From Brachynemurus nebulosus (lineage: Eukaryota; Arthropoda; Insecta; Neuroptera; Myrmeleontidae): 64,000 bases of DNA. Where the stretch lies: positions 50,091,529-50,155,528 of the forward strand of contig JAPWDM010000006.1 in assembly GCA_035578155.1 (NCBI GenBank). The letters are read 5' to 3'. A program made the translations under genes and the position numbers. Positions within the stretch are counted from its first letter, which is position 1, and every line of letters begins with the position of its first letter. The notes beneath the pieces were generated by a model. The model searched no databases and was not told the origin of the DNA. It saw only the letters and a program-made list of their open reading frames with translations. Positions 47,599-59,032 of this stretch are shown piece after piece.

Positions 47599-48191
47599 AC
47601 GGCCATTTTCATAATAATTGTCTTAAAGTGACTTTAGTTAAAGCGACTTTAAAATTTTAATCTAACTTTAAAATTTTTCATTTTCATAAAAAATTATAGT
47701 GCAACTTTAGTTAAAGTCAATTTACTTACTGTGTATCGCTGTTATATAAAAACAGTATATTTCCAAATGTCCCTAATATAATATTCCGAAATATGGATTT
47801 TCAATTCTTTGCTTGATCTAAACGTTTGAAAAAGTTCTTGGTGTGTCCAATCATCAATATTTGTTGTACGCTGCTTATATATTTTTGGTTTTCTAATAAT
47901 TAAGAAATCATTTACAGAGTCACTACTACTTGATAATGAAGACGATGTACTCATTTTAAAAATATTTTCTTTTTGAAATAATAATTATCTCTTTAATAAT
48001 TAAACTATTTATTCGGTGTTACTTTGACAGTTAGGTACGTTAAAGTCAGTAAAGTTCACTAAAGTAACTGATACACTGACTTTAATTTAAAGGACCTTTA
48101 AAGTAGTAAAATATGATTATGAAATAAAATTTTTACTTTAAGGTAAACTTAAAGTTAAAGTATTCTTAAAGTTAATTATGAAAATGGCCGT
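47599..48191. mobile_element. PIF/Harbinger-like element with CTTTAAAG-rich arms
   Basis: The tips ACGGCCATTTTCATAAT and ATTATGAAAATGGCCGT are inverted, and both arms continue with iterated CTTTAA(G/A)GT words. The interior holds the start of a HARBI1-like frame on the minus strand. A target duplication is not obvious (TTT left, CAA right). Confidence 0.65.
47742..47954 (-). pseudogene. HARBI1-like transposase N-terminal fragment
   Basis: From Met 47954: a Ser/Asp-rich start (MSTSSSLSSSSDSVNDFLII), a basic stretch (RKPKIYKQRT), then IDDWTHQELFQTFRSSKELK. The last part resembles the 'd.eF...FR.sKe.v..l' helix before the DDE domain in Harbinger transposases. The frame ends after 70 codons, with no catalytic residues. 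The identification depends on a short motif plus the element context. Confidence 0.45.
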
Positions 48192-48193
48192 CA

Positions 48194-51100
48194 ATAGTGC
48201 AAATTGTCTACTTTTTTAAAGTCGATTATACGTAATTATATCGATTTCCTTAAAATTATGGCAATTCGTTTGTGTATTAGAGGAACAATTTTATTTCTAA
48301 CGAAGAAACAAACTCGGTAACTTAATAGCTCGTTCTATTTTAGGTTGAAAGCGTTGTGATATTTTCAGTATTTTTCACACTAGGAATATCCCAAAGGGAA
48401 ATTTCGTAAGTCCATATTGGTTTGATAACACTTTACAAGCTAGCAATTTGTTTTAACGACGTAAACATAACAGTCAGCACTCATGTCAAATGATAATCAG
48501 CAGGAAAAAATAATTCCGTAAATTTTAGAAATAAGTAATGTATTTTTCTAAAGATTTTTAAATTATTTTAATAAATTTGAGTAACATGAAAAATTGTATT
48601 TTTAAACAATAGAATTACAACCAATTTATATAGACAACTAAATTTTTTTCTAATCCCTGACTAATTTATGCTACTTTATTTTATACGAATTCCTGTTCAT
48701 AAACGTTAACATATTTATCTACCAAATCAATGAATCAACTTGTAAAGTCATTCATAAACAACACTGCACGACGCATTCACCAGAATAGAAAAACAATAGA
48801 ATGTCAGGAATGACACATGATGAAATAAGAGCAAAACAAAACACAAAATCATGCCATTATAAAACAAAGTGAAAACTATCTTAAATAAAAACAATGAAAC
48901 GACTCAACAAAACAGTTGAATGACAACAGAAATGTTATGTTCCGAATATTTCGAAATTTTAAATAAAACATATGTACCAATTATATGATTATTTAAAATG
49001 TAAAATGCATACGTAAATGCTTCTTTAAGTTATATTTTCAAGTCATAGATTAATTAATCATTTGTTTTTAATTATTTTTTGAATAAAAAAAATGAAAATC
49101 AAAAATAAAATAGATCATTAACTTTGAAAATCATTTGTCATTTTAATATATTATTATTTATACTGGCTTTTTATGGTCGAACGGAGTGAATTAATACAGT
49201 GAATTCTTATGCATAATAATTATTCTTTTCATAAATTGAAATATGAGTGTAAAATTAATACTGCTTTTTTTCTAACTTGGACACACACATGGTTTCATAT
49301 TTTATAAATTATATTCCAAGTATGTATTTCTCTTTTTCTGCTAATCTTTTAATTACAAATATAGTCAAAAATTATGTAACTCTTAATATGTGTACATTTC
49401 CAAAGATGAACCGATTAATTACTGTTTATAAATGGCTATAGTATTTTGTGACTAATGCAAAATAAATTAACCAAGTTTACTGTTTCTACAGCACGCCCCC
49501 TTTAGATTTATGTACATAGAAACAGACATATCTATACTAATAACGCGACCAAAATTTTGTCTAATGTATTTAACTTAACATTTTTTTTTTAATTTGTCTA
49601 ATTTCTTCCTTATATACTTCATAAGTACCCGCTTACAAAACCAAATATTATGTATATAATTTTATTTTTAATTATGTTTTGTTTTAAAGTAAAAGTAAAA
49701 AAGTAGGTGTAAGCATAATTGTCATAAAATTTTTCCTTATTATATTATGTTTTTCTCATTTTCACATATGTGTGGAAAAGCGTAGAACCTAAATGTTTAA
49801 TGAAATTAACGTCAGACACTCATTTATTGCATTAACAGAATTACTACAACAATAACAAATTATGGATTTCGAAGATCCCAGCACTCCCACCATTAATATT
49901 AAATTTTATAATTTACAATGTAACTCTTGAAAATTGTTTTTTTAAAGATTCTAATTAGATTGAACTAAAGAAAATCTAATTTATAAAAATTTCTAATTAT
50001 AAAAAAAACACTTCTTTTACCTAAAGGGTAGCTAGGTTTAGGAATATCTAATAAATCAGTTTTTTCTCTAGTCATGTTTGATTACATTTGACTTCTTGTT
50101 TTAACATTTGGCTGAATTATAAGTTTATCAGTACTAATTTTTTTTACATTCAAAATATTTGTTTAAAACAATTCTCTTTAAGAATTCGCTTTACCGTAAT
50201 TAGATATCGAAAGTCTACGAAGAAGTACCAAACTTTTTTTCTAAGCAATATTAAGATTAAGCACCCGTTCTAAGACTTTTTGTCCACAACAGACGTTCCC
50301 ATTCTTTTTATACTTTATACTTGTCATTAAATTATACATTTTTTATATGAGTCGAGGAAAAGGAACATTTACGAGGTTTAGAATTTTGAAGGTATTTGTC
50401 TGCAATGGACTGGAGCTGTAAAGGGAAATAAAAAAATGTTCACAAATATAACTAAGCACACTTATTTACCTGACTAGTTACATCTATATTTAGTAAGCAA
50501 ATGCTTCTCGTAACGAGATACCATAATATATTGATGGTTAAACTTCAAAATCTCGTAAGCCTGTTTCATTTTTATTTAAAAACTGTATACTTGTATCGAA
50601 AGGCAAACATGTTTGCGTTTCTTTATAAGAACAAAAATTTTAAGTAGAAAAAAATCGACTTACCACAGGTTTTAAATTTGACCGTCCTTATTTAATTTGA
50701 ACATATTAAATTTTAGAAGTAATAATAACTAACCACTTACCCTACTAGCTAAGTACGCATAACGCGGTTACCAAGAGTAGCCAGCCCGAACTGCATAGAA
50801 GGAGGAAAATTAATTGCACCCTGCTGAGTTTTAAAGTGCAAACGATAATATGGATCGTCGTGCCCGAACGACAGTCATCACACAAACGAATTAATAATTA
50901 AAGGCAAACCGCCACCACCACACAAGTTTTTTGTGGTATTTTTTTAAGGCACGTGCCTTATATAAAGTTTACAGTATTTGGACAAATACAAGGGTTGGTG
51001 GTTGTTCAATATTATAACAACGATAACGGACTCTGTATTGATGCGATACGATGGCGAATTTATTGTGATTGTGTACAATCGTAATAAGAAGTAGTATGAA

Positions 51101-51556
51101 TATTGGTCTACTGTGTGTACAGCACACGTCCCTGTTACGACAAGTGGGAATTGAGTTTATGTTGATTACCCACCCGCCTTGCAAACATAAAACCGTAATA
51201 AAGTGGATACTTCGGAAAAAATAGTGCGTGTATGTGAATAAAATAATATGTATGTGCCTTTTATATGCATATGAAGTATGAATTATTTTTTTTATTGATA
51301 ACAATAGATTGGGTTTTTTTCAAAAAGTCACTGAAATCTTTTGAAAAAATCCAATAATTAAATTAATTTGTTAATTAGTGCTTTAGTTGATTTCTCCGAT
51401 ATTAATTCGTAATTTTATAGAATTTGAAAAAGAAAAACTAATAACATTGGTTACTTTTCGTAGAAAGGGAGAAGTAACAAAAAAATTACTAAAATATTAC
51501 AACGAAATCCATAGTAGCTCATTTAAAAATTTCTATCTATGATATCATTAAATGTA
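48194..51556. other. AT-rich DNA, slightly GC-richer near 50.75-51.2 kb
   Basis: No gene or repeat could be named. The segment 50750-50920 (AAGAGTAGCCAGCCCGAACT, GGATCGTCGTGCCCGAACGA) and 51110-51185 are more complex than their surroundings. They are the best places in the window to look for host promoter or exon sequence, but no coding frame or splice signals convince me. Confidence 0.35.
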
Positions 51557-51558
51557 TA

Positions 51559-51929
51559 CCGGGCTTTCATTATACATATATCGATACCCACGTAATCAAA
51601 TTTTTTTAGGGCGCTTGGTAATTTATTTACTGTATGTTGATGACATTGTAGTGAAGTTAGTTGCTAGCAGAAAACACTAAAAATAAATAACCGAAATCAT
51701 TCGTATATTTCAGTGTTTCGTATATTACATTAAAAATTTAGTTGAAGAATATAATAAATTTCATAAATAATCTTAAATTAAGTTCTTATTATATAAAACA
51801 GTATTGTTATATAACAGATTTTTAAATAATACCGCATTTAGGGTATTTTTTTTTAATAATTACCATACACACAAATATGGCGGAAATTATATTTGGTCAC
51901 GTGGGTCTCGATATATAATGAAAGCCCTG
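51559..51929. mobile_element. MITE with ~45 bp TIRs, TA target duplication
   Basis: CCGGGCTTTCATTATACATA at the left and TATATAATGAAAGCCCTG at the right are inverted, continuing through TATCGA.ACCCACGT. TA lies outside at 51557-51558 and 51930-51931. About 370 bp, non-coding; Tc1/mariner-type by the TA rule. Confidence 0.78.
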
Positions 51930-51931
51930 TA

Positions 51932-53101
51932 TTTACTAATTCGTTTTACATCTATAAAACTTTTAGTTGAAGACATAGAGGGCTGTAAAAAAAAAAAATT
52001 GAAACAATCAATTTTCTTACACACTTTTAAAGCTTGTGAAAATGAAGCAGCAATTACTGCGCGTCGAAATGAATGATATGATAGTTTGCGCACAATATCC
52101 GATTAAGTATTAAACTATTTCTGTCGCAGTTAGCTATAAAGATAAGAGTATATGTAGTCACTATTCTTCAAGCAACGTGGACTTAGGTTGTTGCGGTTGT
52201 CTGAAAGTTTGCTTAAAACTTTGCCTTTTTCCCGAAACTACATTTTTCGACCTGGTTGACATAAAATCTTGAGTTCTATCCAATCAATTGCTTTCAAATT
52301 GGGTATGAAACTTCAAAAAATATGTTTCTATGATCTAAATTTTGGAACGTTAAAAACAATTTTTTTACTATTTATGAACATTAAACTGATTCGTTTTCGA
52401 CAGCACCATTTTACTATTTTTTTTCCTTTCTCACAGACATTAGTCCTTTTCGTATTTTTTTCAGATTTACGAGCTCATCCATTTTTTTAACCTTTTTAGC
52501 GGCTCATGTAAAACTAACCAAATAAAATGATCTTTGAAGATACTTAATTTAATTGCATAATTATATGGCCTACCCATTCGGTAATTTTTGATTTAGTAAT
52601 GCTTTTACGATGGCAGATGACAGCATCTTACAGTTACCAACACGAGGCGAGTTCAGGTCGGGAGAGTCATTCAAGTTGTATAATTCATATGACGAGCTAT
52701 GCTCGGGATAGCCACTAAAGGGATTAAATAAAACAACATGAACAGGGATATCATTGAAATTTCATTTTTTTTTTAAATTTTTGTATGTTCTCACAATATC
52801 AATAACACTGCGTGACACGATTTCGGTACCCGGAAAACTGATTGCTGTTATAGTTTTCTGTTAGCTAGAGTATATTTTCAGTGTTTGTCTTTTGTTTCTA
52901 TCACGTGTTGTTTTTGAGGTACACACCGATAACTTTTCTTGAACTATCCTTATTGCGTCCGTATTAGAACACTACGGCTTCGATTGAGACAAAGAAAAAT
53001 GTTTATGTATTGGTCACACAGAAATCTTAGGAATTTACTGACAAAAATAATGAATCATTATTTTTATAATATAAATTATATATACGAATGCTTCAGAATT
53101 A
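51932..53101. other. AT-rich DNA
   Basis: No gene recognised; a short GC-richer patch lies at 52640-52720. Confidence 0.4.
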
Positions 53102-53166
53102 TCAGTACACGATCAGTAATAATGTCAGTATTTCTAAAAATACTGGCAGTATTACTGATCATGTAC
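53102..53166. repeat. compact hairpin, ~29 bp arms, ~6 nt loop
   Basis: GATCAGTAATAATGTCAGTA then TTT pairs with AAATACTGGCAGTATTACTG then ATC, and the pairing extends to GTACA/TGTAC at the base. Only about three mismatches. Confidence 0.8.
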
Positions 53167-53177
53167 AGGCAGCCTTA

Positions 53178-53420
53178 ATGAACAATTTATTAAATGCATA
53201 CAAAAAGATGGGTTACCGGATGTCATTGAAAATTCATTTTCTTCATTCCCATTTCTCTTTAAATTTTTGAGCTGTAAGTGATGAACAAGGGGAACGGTTT
53301 CGCCAGGATATAAAAGGGCTTAAAGAACGGCTTCAAGGTCGTTGGGATGCAGCTATGTTAGGAGATTATTGTTGGCGTTTAAAGCGAGAAGATATTTCCA
53401 AACATAAGAGGAAAAGTTAA
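53178..53420 (+). pseudogene. fragment of an arthropod-expanded gene family, with in-frame stop
   Basis: One frame of 81 codons reads KKMGYRMSLKIHFLHSHFSL, a TGA at 53268-53270, then AVSDEQGERFRQDIKGLKER and WDAAMLGDYCWRLKRED, ending at TAA 53418-53420. 'RMSLKIHFLHSH...f.en.gavSdEqGErFhqDi...e.RyqG.W...mlaDYCW.lkRd' is a C-terminal block I remember from many uncharacterised arthropod proteins that occur in high copy. The short piece between HSH and AVSDE is degraded and includes the stop. The longer N-terminal part is absent. Function unknown; probably mobile-element associated. Confidence 0.7.
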
Positions 53421-54417
53421 ATATTTTTCATTTTTTTATGTACAATATTTAGGTACTTTTCACTATATATTTTATATTTTAATGTGTGCAAATATTTTAA
53501 TGATAAGTTTTGTTGTGAAATTTAATCGAATTATAGTTTAAATAAATTATAATAATATTTCATTACTAAATAAAATAATGTGAATATACTGAAGCTTTAC
53601 TTTTTAATTTTTTTACTTATAGTTATGTGTATTAATTATCGTACCTAAAAAACAGTACGTGATAGAAAAAAAGTACGCATATATTCTTATTGAGCAATGT
53701 GTATGAGTGAATAAAAGGGAAAAATTAAAGTGGGTACTTAATTGTTATTTTTTTTGTAACGCAGTGTAATCAAAGTGTAAAAAAATGGATAGTAGAAAAA
53801 ATTATTTTCTTTATTTGATTTGAAACATGATCCAAATTTACGTTTTTCGGCAAGAACGCCTTAAACCTTTTTACAAGAAATTTCAAATATTTTGTAGCAA
53901 TAAACCCGTTGTTTTAAAAAATTATTTTCCTGTTACAAAATATCAATCCAACGTTTCTTTGGAATAGATTTAATGTTAGTAAATAAAACAGTTTCAAACC
54001 GAACACATTAATAAGTTTTCTCAATTAATTTCATGTTTCACAACAGACTCTGAAAATAGATTTTCCTGTTTTCAACACTTCAACAACAACAAAAAAAGAA
54101 AACTGTTCTAAAATAGGCATCCAATAGCATCTATAGTTGTATGACCGTAAAGTTGTTAAAAATCACCCATTGTTACATCTTCTCTTTGTCTTTTTAAATT
54201 AGTTTTTCGACACTTATCATCTGCACTGCCGAACGTAGAGGTACGTGAACATGCCGAAACGAAGCAAAACGAATAAGAGAAAACTTTATTAAAAATTTCT
54301 AAATTAAGTTGGCGATGATAGATGATTTTAAAAACAAATGATTTCACAGTAAAATAACGCATCTACCCATACAGATGATGATGCTGATGATGATCGTTCC
54401 AGTAATTTCTATTTTTA

Positions 54418-54448
<31 letters not shown>

Positions 54449-54639
54449 GCTTCTATAAGTATGGATATAGTTCACACCAGCGGAGTTTACACTATTTTTT
54501 ACAAGTTATATCTGTCATTATTCCAATCGGGATATTGCGACTTTTACTATACAAAACTTCTCGTGAAACACAACCTAGAAAAAAATTTTTGATTATTTTT
54601 TTTTTTAAATTAATTATGTGTAGTGGTCTTATCAAAATA
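53421..54639. other. AT-rich DNA
   Basis: No gene recognised; trinucleotide patches lie at 54373-54394 and 54418-54448. Confidence 0.45.
54418..54448. repeat. (ATT)n microsatellite
   Basis: About ten TAT/ATT units; a GATGAT-rich patch lies just upstream (54373-54394). Confidence 0.9.
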
Positions 54640-54885
54640 ATACCCCTGTCGCAGCATCCTGCATAACATAGCGAATTTCCATTTACAAAAGTACGCTTTT
54701 CTCGGAAACTAGTTGATATAGAGTAATTGTAAATAAAAAAAACCTTCTTTATGTGAATTTTCCGCCTCATTCCGCCAAATTTTTTTCACGAAAAATGTCC
54801 AAAACCCCGTAAACGTTTTCACGAAATTTCTTAAAAATAAGATGTTTCGTTCTTGAGTTATCGTGCGGACACATTTATATATATG
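54640..54885 (+). repeat. CCCCTGTCGCAGCATC interspersed family, best-delimited copy
   Basis: It starts ATACCCCTGTCGCAGCATCC then TGCATAACATAGCGAATTTC and ends GAGTTATCGTGCGGACACAT running into TATATA. Its first ~150 bp match, inverted, 7735-7875 (TCTCGGAAACTAGTTGA is shared), and it matches 16731 in direct orientation. Confidence 0.6.
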
Positions 54886-56572
54886 TTTACTAAGTGTCCT
54901 TAATAATAATAACCACAATAACAGATGTACCGTGTTTACACACATCATGTTTTCACGTTTCACGCCTTTTCCGTCTACTTTTTGTGCAGACTTGGGTGGC
55001 GGGAACTATACGCTTGCCTGCATAGATATGGACTTATTATGTATTATTATATTAGTAAAATTGAAAAGTATATTATGTACTTCTATTTTCTTTTCATTAT
55101 GTGTTAAACTCTTTAGTGAGACGTTAAAATTATTATTGATAATTTGTTTATTTTATATTTTGAAGAATAACTACGTTACGTATGTTTTTATTATAGGAAC
55201 AATTTGGTGCTGCGTGAGTGTTTTTATAGAGTTATGTAAAATATATAATTACATACATATTTAAAACAATACATTCAGGTACAGTTACAGGCAAAATATT
55301 GTGATGAAATAAATTAATTTTCATTTCTTTATGCAACACACACGGCAAAATTATCGATTTAGGACGAAAATAATTTACTAATGAAATTGAATAGGTGTAG
55401 AAAATTATTATATTACACTTTAAACAAATTTAAGCCAAATGATAACTTATATAAACGTAGTTCTATCGAAGAAATAGTTTTCTCAATCAAATTTTTATGT
55501 TTTCATGTTCTTATTTTTTAGAATGTACCGATAAAAAAAAAAACTAATTTTTATGAAGAAATTTATTACTGTATGAAAACAGAGAAAATCGAGACATTGT
55601 AGCTAGTCACTTATATTTCATATTGTACAAAAATAAATTTTTCTACAATTTTGATAAAAAAAAAAAAAAAAAAAATTGTCAAATAGTTGCTTATATAAAC
55701 AAAAGCTGCATGCAATTTGAAGACGATTCACTGTTTAAATTCTGCGATAATGTAAAGAAGCTATACCGAAAGGTTATTTTATCATTATTTTGGTGCGTGT
55801 GTACATACTAGGTTCTCTATTGGTATCAAAGCTATCCATTACATCTAGTATGGAAAGAAAGAGCACCAACCAACATCACTCTAATACTGATATTAGTAGG
55901 GGAAGTGTACCTAATATCGTACATCTTCCCAATATTGCACACCACCATATTGCCGTTCGTAAGTGTTATATCCTGCTGACAATCAGTCTAACTCTTTGCC
56001 CTCTGGCAGCCATTACACGAGGCCAAGTATTGAACGAAATTGGTAACTTTTGTATTTTTTGTAAAACTTTTAATTTTTTTTAAAATCTAAACTTAGATTG
56101 TAAAATTAGCTATGAAACGTTCATAAAAAACAAAAATTGTTAGCATGTGCTAAAAACACTAAAAGAAAAATGTATTTAAGGCAAAAAGAGTTAAATCTAA
56201 AAAATACTTTTTTTCTGGCAAATATTTTAATTTATCTTTTTTAATAAAGGATTAGATACTTTATTTTTCTCAAAAAAAGTTGGCAACTCTAATTACAATT
56301 CATTACATGATAGATTTATAAGTTTTATATAGTGATAGTACTTTTAGAACAGTAACGCCGTCTTAAAAACTACGCTCATATAACTCTCATAAAAGTACAA
56401 CAACAGTACTTGTCTTATATTGCTCAATTTAATCAGCTTGTAACTTCGTTCGTCAAAATTCGCACTTGTATGTTATGAATCATTTCCACCGTTTGCTACG
56501 TAATACATTATTTTTCAAGTTACCTACTGTCGATTGTTTCCTAAAACCATATAATTCCACAACAAATTTTAT
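54886..56572. other. AT-rich DNA
   Basis: No gene recognised. A 133-codon hydrophobic frame ends at 55264, but it is AT-driven and unlike any family I know. Confidence 0.4.
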
Positions 56573-56885
56573 AGGGGTTTCATACCTAAAAAGAAAAAAC
56601 GAAACCCCTGTAAGATCGTTCTCGTATCCGTTTGTGTCAATTATGCAACGTAGGAATTTGAAATTTCATGACGCGCACGTATATTGCCAGTCAATAACTA
56701 GAAAAATAATTATTTTGAATAAATTAGAAGTTAGTATGATTGCAAAAAAGTATATTGTATCAGGTATCAGTTGAAGAAACTATCTCTAAGGATTTTAAAA
56801 TTATTTTTTTTATAATTTTTAATCCAGTGATCTTAATGATACAGCTCAAAATTTGCTAAAAATGATTATTGCCCCCTTGAAAAAA
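56573..56885 (+). repeat. AAGGTTC-GTACCTT interspersed family, copy 3
   Basis: GGGGTTTCATACCTAAAAAG, AACGAAACCCCTGTAAGATC and later TAATCCAGTGATCTTAATGA follow the order of copies 1 and 2, with more divergence. Confidence 0.5.
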
Positions 56886-58050
56886 AAATTAAATAACAAT
56901 TGGAAACACAGTTTCAGTACAATGTGGGACAATTCATGCATTTTTCAGTTATCACAAACAAAAAAGTTTTTGGAAATGAGTCATTTTCTGTATATATAAA
57001 TTTGACGTTTTTGGAGAATTACCATGGTTTTTGGTTGTGGTAATAAATATGGTAACTTTATATGAAATTTGAAGTATTGCAATTGATGTAGGTTGATACT
57101 ACATCAATCTGATCAATCAATTTGATCTATATATGGAACTCTAATTATGTAAACCCTACTCACTCTCTCTCAATTTTATATTTTTTAAATGAGAGGTTTC
57201 TATTTAAAATTTTAAAAAATATGTAATTCAAAAGTTCGAAACACAATTTTATATTTAAATAAAATTTGAGTAATAATGTATGGTATAATAGCGATGAGTT
57301 TTCTTGACAGAATGCTCATATTTTAATTTTTTCATTACAATATTATTATGCATTTTATTAAGAAACAAACAAACAAACAACAGTAGGTAAAGTTATAAAA
57401 TGATGATCGTCATATCCATCCACGTATATATGTTCTGGTACGCTTGTTTCTATTTTTGATCCATGCTCACTAAATATATCGAACATATTTGCAAAAAATG
57501 TACACTTGTGACTAAATTTAAAATATGTCAGTTTGAATACAACGCAGCTGCTTGAAAATTCGGAGGCGTTATCATTTTTTTTTTCTCTTTTATTATTATA
57601 AAATGATAGCGTCAATTAAATGTATATACATAAATTAATATGCAGTGAATAAAATCGTAATAGTTTGTTTTATAATGTTTATTTCTTATATTTTAATAAT
57701 TTGAATTAGTGGGATATTAAATTTTGAACTTGAGAATTTGATTTTTTAATCAAATTTTTGTTATATAAAAGAGTATTTCTCACATAAAATGTCTTACTCG
57801 AATATAACGCCAAAATATGGAATTCAGAAATTTATCATAATAAAAAGAGTGTTTGGAACACATTTTAACGAGAAATAGTTTTAAAGAACCATGTCCCAAT
57901 TTCCATAAAGTTTGTGTTTATAGGGCCATTACTAGTTTGTGTTTAGGCCATTAGGGTTTGCCATTCAAAAAAATTAAATTTTATTATAAATATTATATTT
58001 TGACGATGATTATTTGCGAAACCACTAAAAATTGTTACTATACAGCAGGA
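56886..58050. other. AT-rich DNA
   Basis: No gene recognised. Confidence 0.45.
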
Positions 58051-58575
58051 CTGGATTATTGCGTGGACAAATGAGACAAATGGCTAGGGCCCGGTTTTTT
58101 GAGGAGTTTGGTCAAAGTGTCTATTGTGAATATTGGAATCCATATTTAAGATTTGTTTTAATTTTTCATATTATTTAGTTTTGTTTTACTTATTGTTTTA
58201 TATTTTTTGTGCCTATATCTTGTGGGGGTGGGAGAGACTCAGTAAGAAGAAAATTTCTAGAGCTCCAAAGTGGATTAATCCGCTCTGTTGACACTTTTTT
58301 AAGCATTAGAGAAATGCTTAAAAGTAATAATTTTTTAATTGTAAATATAATTCTTGAAACCTGGAATCATTTTGACCATTAATTGGAATAACATTCATTG
58401 GTGTAATATGAAATCATGGGTGGGTAAGCAGCGACATTTTCTTAAGCATTAGAGAAATATTTAAAATCAATTCCTTAATTGTAAATAGAATTCTTATAGC
58501 CCGGAATTATTTTCGCTATTATTTGGAATAATATTAAGTTGTGTAATATGAAATGTCGTTTTCGGGCCCCTTGGT
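58051..58575. repeat. GGGCCC-headed repeat with internal tandem units
   Basis: It opens GGACTGGATTATTGCGTGGA then CAAATGGCTAGGGCCCGG and closes TTTTCGGGCCCCTTGG, a head wording I associate with small insect repeats. Inside, a ~143 bp unit occurs twice (58301-58443 and 58444-58560), beginning AAGCATTAGAGAAAT and ending GTGTAATATGAAAT. Confidence 0.55.
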
Positions 58576-58587
58576 CGAGAATATATA

Positions 58588-59031
58588 ATCCCACGAAAAA
58601 CATAAATGTGAAAAATGGGCAAGTTCTAATATGTATTGTGTTAGCCTGAAAAAGAATTGAAATCAAAATAAACTGTCAAGTTCCAAACATATTTTTCGTG
58701 CAAAATCGGAATAAGATAAATTGTTTTAAAAAATATACATCAAACTTTTTTAAGGTAAATAATAGAAATTTTTCATTAGAACTTGGGGAGTTTTTAACAC
58801 CAAGTAATACATGATAAATGAATAAAAACTCCCCAAGTTCTAATGAAAAATTTCTATTATTTACCTTAAAAAAGCTTGATGTATATTTTTTAAAACAATT
58901 TATCTTATTTCGATTTTGCACGAAAAATATGTTTGGAACTTGACAGTTTATTTTGATTTCAATTCTTTTTCAGGCTAACACAATACATATTAGAACTTGC
59001 CCATTTTTCACATTTATGTTTTTCGTGGGAT
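58588..59031. repeat. near-perfect 444 bp palindrome (~209 bp arms)
   Basis: The left arm starts ATCCCACGAAAAACATAAAT and the right arm ends ATTTATGTTTTTCGTGGGAT. I count only a few mismatches along the arms (for example near 58710 and 58746). The spacer is about 26 bp (58797-58822). The right arm ends two bases before the stop codon of the Helitron helicase remnant. Confidence 0.9.
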
Positions 59032-59032
59032 T

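Noticed and set aside
54863..55264. 133-codon hydrophobic frame, among the longest in the window
   Set aside because: Composition follows the AT bias (Ile, Leu, Cys, Tyr); no motif, no start context, and its 5' part lies in an interspersed repeat.
55790..56083. 97-codon frame with mixed composition
   Set aside because: No family resemblance, unconvincing start, no conserved motif.
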